Source of the DNA: Aeromicrobium sp. IC_218
GTDB taxonomy: Bacteria; Actinomycetota; Actinomycetes; Propionibacteriales; Nocardioidaceae
NCBI RefSeq assembly: GCF_004336805.1
Contig: NZ_SJXM01000009.1
Span: forward strand, 1 to 64,000
Length of the DNA stretch: 64,000 nucleotides
Direction of reading: 5' to 3'
Positions 57,085 to 64,000 of this stretch are shown in pieces. The notes beneath the pieces were generated by a model. That model made no database searches, was not told the origin of the DNA, and worked only from the letters and a program-made list of their open reading frames with translations. Positions within the stretch are counted from its first letter, which is position 1, and every line of letters begins with the position of its first letter. The position numbers and the translations under genes were made by a program.

Positions 57085-57629
57085 CCGGGGACCGGGACGC
57101 GGGTGCCGCCCGACCGGCGCCGACCGGGCGGCGGGTCGGGCGTCGGGTCGGGGTCGCCCGGTGGGCGGCCGCCTCGCACCCGGCCGGGATGATCCACGGC
57201 GCGGTGGTCACCGGCGCGACGCTGGCGCTGATGGGCGACCACGCGGGCACGGACGTGAGCCTGCTGGGCGCCGTGGGCGTGCTGGTCGTCTACTGGCTCA
57301 CGCACGGCTACACGCACGCGCTCGGGCGGGGGATCGACGGCGTGCACCCGCACCTGGCGCGGCGCCTGCTCGACAGCACCCGCCTGGAGCTGCCGATCCT
57401 GCTCGGCGGGGTGCCGGCGCTGGCCACGGTCGGCATCCTGACGACGTCGGGCGTCGCGCTCACGACGGCCATGACCGCCGGCCTGTGGGTGACGGTGGTC
57501 CTCATGGGGGCGTACGGCTACCTCGCGGCGCACCTGGCCGGGGTGTCGGGCTGGCGGACGGTGGTCGAGACCGGGTTCGCCGCGGTGCTCGGGCTGGTCA
57601 TGGTCGGCCTCAACATGCTGCTGCACTGA
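57081..57629 (+). CDS. Integral membrane protein, unknown (182 aa)
   Basis: A 182-residue protein with a basic N-terminus (GRRVGRRVGVAR) and four predicted membrane helices (GVLVVYWLTHGYTHALG, LELPILLGGVPALATVGILT and two more). The helices contain His residues in THGYTHALG that could bind a metal, which is speculative. Translationally coupled to the ligase. Family not recognised. Confidence 0.75.
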   Translation: MTGDRDAGAARPAPTGRRVGRRVGVARWAAASHPAGMIHGAVVTGATLALMGDHAGTDVSLLGAVGVLVVYWLTHGYTHALGRGIDGVHPHLARRLLDSTRLELPILLGGVPALATVGILTTSGVALTTAMTAGLWVTVVLMGAYGYLAAHLAGVSGWRTVVETGFAAVLGLVMVGLNMLLH

Positions 57630-57662
57630 GCCGGCGTCGCGGACGGCCGCGGTGCCCCCGCG

Positions 57663-58118
57663 TCACGCGTCCTTCATCTCGGTGCCGTGCACGATGACGG
57701 CCCAGATCACCAGGACGTCGAGGGTGATCATGATCGTCGACCAGAACGGGTAGGCGGCCAGGAACGAGAAGTTGACCACGGCGCTGGCCATCGCCACGAG
57801 CGCGGCCACGATGCGGGCCCACAGGTGCCCGGTCAGCAGGCTGACGCCGGCCGCGACCATGATCAGGCCGGCACCCAGGTGCACCCAGCCCCACACCGTG
57901 TAGTCGGCGGTGACCACCAGGCCGTTGCTCTCGACGACGAAGTACTGGTCGCGGAACAGCGCGACGAGCCCGGTGATGGCGTGCAGGATGCCCAGGAGCA
58001 CGAGCATGAACGTGGCGAAGAAGATCCAGGCCGCCCAGCCGGTGACGGGCGTCGAGCGGACGCCCTGGTACGGCGGGGTCGACTCGAGGCTGCCGGGGAT
58101 CGGGTCGGTGCGGGACAT
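57663..58118 (-). CDS. DUF7144-family membrane protein
   Basis: A 151-residue protein with four transmembrane helices, including TGWAAWIFFATFMLVLLGIL and LGAGLIMVAAGVSLLTG. FRDQYFVVESNGLVVTADYTVWGW is the family hallmark (first 20 bases of that segment are the most conserved part). Common in actinobacterial stress loci; function unknown. ATG 58118 is preferred to the upstream in-frame start because it puts a short cytoplasmic segment before the first helix. Divergent from AI-2E under palindrome J. Confidence 0.82.
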   Translation of the reverse strand: MSRTDPIPGSLESTPPYQGVRSTPVTGWAAWIFFATFMLVLLGILHAITGLVALFRDQYFVVESNGLVVTADYTVWGWVHLGAGLIMVAAGVSLLTGHLWARIVAALVAMASAVVNFSFLAAYPFWSTIMITLDVLVIWAVIVHGTEMKDA

Positions 58119-58177
58119 GGTGGTGCCTCTCTGTGTGGGAACCGGCCCAGTCTCGGCGCCGGCGCCGGGCCCCGGCC

Positions 58178-58194
58178 TCACCCGACGCGAGTGA
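58178..58194. promoter_or_regulatory. Regulon palindrome J, DUF7144 / AI-2E divergent promoter
   Basis: TCACCCG-ACG-CGAGTGA, one mismatch. Toward DUF7144, 23 bp to GAGACT; toward AI-2E, 23 bp to TCAGAT (58218-58223), which ends six bases before ATG 58229, so that transcript may be leaderless. Confidence 0.6.
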
Positions 58195-58228
58195 TCCGCC
58201 CCGGCCCGGGCGCGCCGTCAGATGAGGC

Positions 58229-59344
58229 ATGGACGCTTCGGACCCCGGTCGTGACGCCCCCGCCGGCGTGCCCGCGAGCAGGAGCGGCCGCGCGTGGCCG
58301 CTCGGACTCGTCGTGCTCGTCGCGCTGGCCGCCGCGACGATCACCGTCGGTGGGCTGCACGCCATCTCCGACCTCGTCGGGCCGGTCTTCCTCGGGCTCG
58401 TCATCACCGTCACCGTGCACCCCGTCCGGCGCTGGCTGGAGCGGACGTCGATGCCGGAGTGGCTGGTCTCGGTGCTGATGCTGGTCACCGCCTACCTGCT
58501 CATCGTGGCGATGACCCTCGCCCTCGTCGTGTCGGTCGCCCAGCTCGCCTCGTTGCTGCCGGAGTACTCCGACGACCTGGCCGACCTCGCCGCCGACGTG
58601 GGGGGCGTGCTGCGGTCGTTCGGGGTCGACGAGGAGCAGATCGACACCGTGGTGGGTGCCGCCGACGCCGCGCAGCTGGTCGAGATCGTGGTGTCGCTGC
58701 TCGCGGGCACGCTCGGGGTGCTGACCGACGTCTTCTTCCTGTTCACCGTGCTGCTGTTCATGGCGTTCGACACCAACTCGTCGCGGCGCAACCTGGCCGT
58801 GCTCGGGCACCGGTTCCCGGACGTCGTCGCGGCCGCCGGCGGTTTCGCGGCCGGGACCCGGCGCTACATGGCGGTCGCCGCGATCTTCGGCCTCGTGGTC
58901 GCGGTGGTGGACGGTGCCGCCCTCTACGTGATCGGCGTCCCGGGGGCCTTCGTGTGGGCGGTGCTGTCGTTCGTCACGAACTTCATCCCCAACATCGGGT
59001 TCGTCATCGGCCTCGTGCCGCCGGCGCTGGTGGCGCTGCTCGAGGACGGCCCCGGCCTCATGCTGACGGTCATCGTCGTCTACTGCGTCGTCAACTTCGT
59101 GATCCAGTCGATCATCCAGCCGCGGGTCGTGGGGGAGAACGTCGGCCTGTCGCCGACCATCACCTTCCTGTCGCTGGTGTTCTGGGCGTGGGTCCTGGGT
59201 CCGGTCGGCGCCCTGCTCGCCGTGCCGCTGAGCCTGCTCGCGCGGGCCGTGCTGGTCGAGGCCGACACCCGGACGGCCTGGGCGCTGCCGCTGATCTCCG
59301 GCCGGACCGACGCGTCCGCGCCGGTGCGGGCCGATGGCGGCTGA
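58229..59344 (+). CDS. AI-2E family transporter
   Basis: A 371-residue membrane protein with about eight helices. GLVITVTVHPVRRWLERTSM, AVLSFVTNFIPNIGFVIGLV and the C-terminal VGENVGLSPTITFLSLVFWA match the AI-2 exporter-like (TqsA/PerM) superfamily. Many members are ion or small-molecule exporters unrelated to quorum sensing. It overlaps the next gene and shares palindrome J with DUF7144. Confidence 0.88.
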   Translation: MDASDPGRDAPAGVPASRSGRAWPLGLVVLVALAAATITVGGLHAISDLVGPVFLGLVITVTVHPVRRWLERTSMPEWLVSVLMLVTAYLLIVAMTLALVVSVAQLASLLPEYSDDLADLAADVGGVLRSFGVDEEQIDTVVGAADAAQLVEIVVSLLAGTLGVLTDVFFLFTVLLFMAFDTNSSRRNLAVLGHRFPDVVAAAGGFAAGTRRYMAVAAIFGLVVAVVDGAALYVIGVPGAFVWAVLSFVTNFIPNIGFVIGLVPPALVALLEDGPGLMLTVIVVYCVVNFVIQSIIQPRVVGENVGLSPTITFLSLVFWAWVLGPVGALLAVPLSLLARAVLVEADTRTAWALPLISGRTDASAPVRADGG

Positions 59345-60260
59345 CCCGCTCCGGGACGAGCACCCGGAGCCGCTGCTGGGCACGCGTCGCGTCGACGAGC
59401 TGCTGGCCCGGCTGCCCGCCCGGGCCCGCCGCCCGGTCGACTGGCTCCTGTCCCGCTGGGTCGGCCGGACGCTGCTGCGCACCACCGTGGCCTGCGTGCG
59501 CGTGGAGATCTTCGACCGGTCGATGACGATCGCGGCCCAGTTCTTCACGTCCGTCCTTCCCCTGCTCATCGTCACCGCGACGCTCGTCGCCTCCGGCAGC
59601 AGCGACGCGGTGTCCGACCTGGTGGGCGCGTCGGACTCGTCGGGCGAGCTGATCGACCAGGCCGTCGACGGGTCCGGCGACGCGGCGTTCGGCGCCGTCG
59701 GCGTGCTGCTCGTGCTGGTGTCGGCGACCAGCCTCTCGCGCGCCCTCACCCGGGCCTTCGCGGTGATCTGGCAGGTCGCGCGTCCGCAGGTCGGCCTCCG
59801 GTCGGCGTGGCGCTGGCTCGCGGTGGTGCTGGTGATGGTGCTGGCCGTGGTCGTCACGCAGAACCTCGCGCAGCAGGTGCGCCTGCTGCCGCCGCCGGTG
59901 GTGTGGCCCGCGGCCCTGTCGCTGGCCACCGACGTCGCGGTCACCCTGTTCGTCCCGTGGGTGCTGCTGTCCGGGCAGGTCGCGGCCCGCGTGCTGCTGC
60001 CGGCCGCGGTGTGCTTCGGCGTGGTGATGCTCGGCCTGCGCCCCGCGGCGGACGCGTGGCTGCCCTGGGCGCTGGAGGTCAGCTCGGACCGGTACGGACC
60101 CATCGGCATGGCGTTCACCTACCTCGCCTGGCTGTACGTGGTGTCGTTCGTGCTGCTGGCGACCGCCGTGCTCGGACGGGTGCTCGCCGGCGACGAGGGC
60201 CGGCTCGGGTCGTGGATCCGCGGGGGCGCGGACCGGGACGCGCCGGGTGGCTCGGACTGA
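59334..60260 (+). CDS. YihY/BrkB-like membrane protein
   Basis: A 308-residue membrane protein with six predicted helices. FDRSMTIAAQFFTSVLPLLI and VLLVLVSATSLSRALTRAF recall the YihY/virulence-factor BrkB family. The overlap with the AI-2E gene (11 bases) indicates co-transcription. Function unknown. Confidence 0.75.
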   Translation: MAADPLRDEHPEPLLGTRRVDELLARLPARARRPVDWLLSRWVGRTLLRTTVACVRVEIFDRSMTIAAQFFTSVLPLLIVTATLVASGSSDAVSDLVGASDSSGELIDQAVDGSGDAAFGAVGVLLVLVSATSLSRALTRAFAVIWQVARPQVGLRSAWRWLAVVLVMVLAVVVTQNLAQQVRLLPPPVVWPAALSLATDVAVTLFVPWVLLSGQVAARVLLPAAVCFGVVMLGLRPAADAWLPWALEVSSDRYGPIGMAFTYLAWLYVVSFVLLATAVLGRVLAGDEGRLGSWIRGGADRDAPGGSD

Positions 60261-60266
60261 CCGATC

Positions 60267-60283
60267 TCACTCGTCGCGTACGA
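60267..60283 (+). promoter_or_regulatory. Weak regulon-like half-site L
   Basis: TCACTCG-TCG-CGTACGA: the left half equals a half-site of palindrome J, the right half is poor. 23 bp later is GACGAT (60307-60312). Offered as a degenerate site for the following membrane-protein gene. Confidence 0.35.
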
Positions 60284-60340
60284 GGTCGGGGCCCGGCGCC
60301 GCGCGCGACGATGGCCGCCCGACCCAGGAGGGAGCCGACC

Positions 60341-61618
60341 ATGGTGACGAACGGTCCGGTCGTCGACGAGCGCGCGGCGCCGCGCTCCACGTGGGGCCGC
60401 ACGGCCGGTGCGGTGCTGTGCCTGGTGCTGGCCGCGGTGCTCACCACGCCCGCTGCCATCGCCTACTGGGGCCAGCGCACGCTCAACGACGGCCAGCGGT
60501 ACGTGGCCACGGTGGGGCCGCTCGTGCAGGCCCCGGAGGTGCAGGAGGTGCTCGCCGGGACCGTCACCGACGCGATCCAGCAGCAGGTCGACGTGGACGC
60601 GCTGCTGGAGGAGGCGTTCGCGAGCGTGAGCGACCGCGCCCCGCGGCTGCAGCTGCTGGTCGGTCCGCTGTCCGCGGCGATCGACAGCGCCGTCGAGCGT
60701 CAGGTCCGCAGCTTCCTGGCCTCGGACGCCTTCGCCGAGATCTGGACGCGGGTCAACACGCGGGCCCAGCAGGCGCTGCAGCGCGTCCTGGAGGGGCGCG
60801 ACGGCGGCGCCGTCTCCCTGCAGGGCGACGACGTCGTGCTGGACGTGTCGGAGGTCGTCGACCAGGTGAAGCAGCGGCTGGCCGACCGGGGGATGACCTT
60901 CGTCGAGAACGTCCCGGTGCCGCAGACGAGCCGCGAGATCGTCCTGATGGAGGCCCCTCGGGTCAAGCAGATGCGCACCATCTACGCCTTCACCGACCCG
61001 GTCGCGCGCTGGCTGCTGCCGGTCGTGGGCGTCCTCTACCTCGCCGCGTTCGTCCTGGCCCGGCGGCGCCCGCCGATGGCGGTCGCGATCGGGGCCGTGG
61101 TGGCGGCGAACGCGCTGCTGCTGGCGCTGCTGCTCTCGGTGGGCGGGCAGCTGTTCGACACCGAGCTCTCGGGGACGCGGTTCGGCCCGGCGAGCACCGT
61201 GTTCTACGAGACGATGATCGCGTACCTCCAGCGCGCCCGGGAGGTCGTGCTGTGGCTCGGCCTGACGCTCGTCGCCGCCGGCTGGTTCGCCGGCGCCAAC
61301 CGGTCCGGCACGGCCGTCCGCACCACGGTGGCGCGGGGCCTGGAGCGGGCCGGCGCCGCGCTCCCCGCCGCGCAGCTCGCCGGTCCGGGGACGTGGGTCG
61401 CCGCCAACGTCCCCTGGTTGCGGGTCGTGGTCGTCGTCCTGGCCGGCGTCGTGCTGCTGTGGGGCAACGAGGCGACCCCCGAGCGGTGGTGGTGGTCGCT
61501 CGCGCTCGCCGTCGTGCTGCTGGCGGTGCTGCAGGTGCTCGTGGGCGCGGGGCGAGCCGCCGGCAGCGGGACCGACGCCCGTCGCCCGGGACCGACCGTG
61601 CCCGTCGGCGCAGCCTGA
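60341..61618 (+). CDS. Membrane protein with long extracytoplasmic loop (425 aa)
   Basis: A 425-residue protein. One N-terminal helix (AGAVLCLVLAAVLTTPAAIA) leads into a large extracytoplasmic alpha-helical domain (about 45-235) with amphipathic segments such as VQEVLAGTVTDAIQQQVDVD. Five or six C-terminal helices follow (RWLLPVVGVLYLAAFVLARR and others). The layout resembles unclassified actinobacterial integral membrane proteins; I do not recognise a named family. ATG 60341 with an AGGAGGG Shine-Dalgarno; an in-frame ATG at 60311 is less likely. Confidence 0.75.
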   Translation: MVTNGPVVDERAAPRSTWGRTAGAVLCLVLAAVLTTPAAIAYWGQRTLNDGQRYVATVGPLVQAPEVQEVLAGTVTDAIQQQVDVDALLEEAFASVSDRAPRLQLLVGPLSAAIDSAVERQVRSFLASDAFAEIWTRVNTRAQQALQRVLEGRDGGAVSLQGDDVVLDVSEVVDQVKQRLADRGMTFVENVPVPQTSREIVLMEAPRVKQMRTIYAFTDPVARWLLPVVGVLYLAAFVLARRRPPMAVAIGAVVAANALLLALLLSVGGQLFDTELSGTRFGPASTVFYETMIAYLQRAREVVLWLGLTLVAAGWFAGANRSGTAVRTTVARGLERAGAALPAAQLAGPGTWVAANVPWLRVVVVVLAGVVLLWGNEATPERWWWSLALAVVLLAVLQVLVGAGRAAGSGTDARRPGPTVPVGAA

Positions 61619-61631
61619 CCGCGCACCGGGG

Positions 61632-61648
61632 TCACCCGAATCGGGTGA
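61632..61648 (+). promoter_or_regulatory. Regulon palindrome K, before LuxR regulator 3
   Basis: TCACCCG-AAT-CGGGTGA is the perfect consensus. Exactly 22 bp later lies TACCTT (61671-61676), a consensus TANNNT -10. The expected start site is near 61683, which puts the palindrome centre at about -43. Confidence 0.75.
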
Positions 61649-61695
61649 GCCCGCCCCGGCCCGCGCTCGCTACCTTCCCCGCGGAGGTGCGACAG

Positions 61696-63060
<1,365 letters not shown>

Positions 63061-63076
63061 GCCGGCCGCTTCCGCG

Positions 63077-63565
63077 TCAGGTCCAGGTCGCCCAGTCGTA
63101 CCGGACGCTCGTGCGCAGCACGAGGTCGTGCCAGGCCGCGTCCCGCCGGCTGACCGCCACCCACAGCAGGCCCACGGGGACGAGCACGCAGAGCAGCGCC
63201 CGCGCCGCGGCGCGGGCGAGCCCGAGCCGCCCGCCGTCGAGCGTGGTGACCCGCAGCCCCATCACGTGCTGCCCGTACGACCGTCCGCGCAGGCACCACG
63301 GGACGGACAGCGAGACGACGGCGACGGCCACGTACGAGAGGCCGACCAGTCCCGTCGACGGCCGGGGGAGGTGGAAGCCGCGGGAGTCGAGCACGAACCG
63401 CAGCCCGGCCCACGCGAGGTAGACCGAGACGAGCACGAGGACCACGAGCGCGAGGTCGATCGTCGCGGCGAGCAGCCGGCTGACGACGCCGGCCTCCCGG
63501 CCCTGGTGCGGACGCGCCTCGGTGGGCACCATCGGGACGTGACCGACCGGTGGACGCGCGCTCAT
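63077..63565 (-). CDS. RDD-family membrane protein
   Basis: A 162-residue membrane protein with three or four helices. GVVSRLLAATIDLALVVLVL starts the RDD domain, here with R, A/D substitutions; SYGQHVMGLRVTTLDGGRLG is the second family motif. Function unknown; RDD proteins can be ion transporters. Its start overlaps the repeat protein gene at 63562. Confidence 0.85.
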   Translation of the reverse strand: MSARPPVGHVPMVPTEARPHQGREAGVVSRLLAATIDLALVVLVLVSVYLAWAGLRFVLDSRGFHLPRPSTGLVGLSYVAVAVVSLSVPWCLRGRSYGQHVMGLRVTTLDGGRLGLARAAARALLCVLVPVGLLWVAVSRRDAAWHDLVLRTSVRYDWATWT

Positions 63566-64000
63566 GGTGCTGCTCCGCCGGGCAGGCCGTCCGGTCCGGG
63601 CCGGCGGTGCAGCCGGAACCGGTCGACGACGCGGTCCACCGCCCGGTCGGCGCTGATGCCCTGCATCCGCACCGAGCGGACCGTCTCGGCGGCCAGGGAC
63701 CCGCTGGACTCCCGGATGATCTCGGGCAGGTCCACCGCGGCGATGACGTCGCCGGCCAGGGCCGCCAGGTCGATCCGCGCGACCACGGCGTCCAGGTCGA
63801 TCCGCGCCACGACCGCGTCGACGTCCAGACCTCGCACCACGGCGTCGAGGTCGACGTGTCGGGCGACCACCTCGGTCAGGTCGAGCCGCCCGAGGACGGC
63901 CTCGAGATCGAGCCGGGTCGCCAGCGCGTCCAGGTCCAGCCGTCCGGCCACCGCGTCGAGGTCGACGTCGGCCACCAGCGCCTGCAGGTCGAGGTGCCGC
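63562..64000 (-). CDS. Nonapeptide-repeat protein (partial, continues beyond the window)
   Basis: A minus-strand reading frame open to the right edge; its start is outside. The visible 145 or so residues consist of imperfect 9-residue repeats of the form hD(L/V)xAVxxR: LDLDALATR, LDLEAVLGR, VDLDAVVRG, LDVDAVVAR, IDLDAVVAR, IDLAALAGD. A non-repeat tail follows with IIRESSGSLAAETVRSVRMQ and a basic end. The last codons overlap the RDD gene. The repeat predicts a solenoid or long coiled/helical rod. I do not know a named family. Confidence 0.8.
   Translation of the reverse strand, partial: RHLDLQALVADVDLDAVAGRLDLDALATRLDLEAVLGRLDLTEVVARHVDLDAVVRGLDVDAVVARIDLDAVVARIDLAALAGDVIAAVDLPEIIRESSGSLAAETVRSVRMQGISADRAVDRVVDRFRLHRRPGPDGLPGGAAP

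Overview
The window is about 70% GC and comes from a high-GC actinobacterium. It most resembles Nocardioidaceae (Aeromicrobium/Nocardioides-like); this genus-level guess rests on gene content and codon bias only. It opens with the 3' end of a 5S rRNA and the terminator of an rRNA operon.

Positions 168-19,216 are a tightly packed housekeeping block on the + strand, with many start/stop overlaps of the ATGA or GTGA kind. Gene order matches what I remember of the Mycobacterium tuberculosis Rv1691-Rv1713 segment: TPR protein, HAD phosphatase, 51-aa protein, tlyA, nadK, recN, steA, steB/mctB-like, pyrG, NUDIX, xerD, parA-like, scpA, scpB, rluB-like, tyrA, cmk, plsC-like, der. The block covers rRNA methylation, NAD(P), CTP, DNA repair, chromosome segregation and condensation, cell separation and ribosome assembly. 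An extra SSB-like gene is inserted after the TPR gene. A tRNA-Pro(GGG) with a hairpin terminator closes the block.

Positions 19,477-25,312 hold two secreted proteins (fibronectin III and Ig-like), an MSMEG_6728-family protein, and a divergent UvrA paralogue.

Positions 25,380-63,060 are accessory. They hold sulfur-ester enzymes (a metallo-beta-lactamase alkylsulfatase, a CSPTR-type arylsulfatase and its formylglycine-generating enzyme), three SulP transporters, a FUSC-like protein, a GAP-family protein, and an amino-acid antiporter/dipeptidase/ThrE exporter operon. They also hold a class-II amidotransferase/MFS/M24 peptidase operon, a YbdK-type glutamate-cysteine ligase, several stress-type membrane proteins (DUF1269, DUF7144, AI-2E, YihY) and three MalT/LuxR-type regulators. 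The main discovery is that nearly every transcription unit in this 37-kb stretch is preceded by the same palindrome, TCACCCG-N3-CGGGTGA. It is usually followed after 22-23 bp by a -10-like hexamer. This is the layout of a regulon under one class-II activator, most simply one or more of the resident LuxR-type proteins. Several predicted transcripts would be leaderless.

The right edge (63,077-64,000) holds an RDD membrane protein and a partial gene for a protein built of 9-residue LDLxAVxxR-like repeats.
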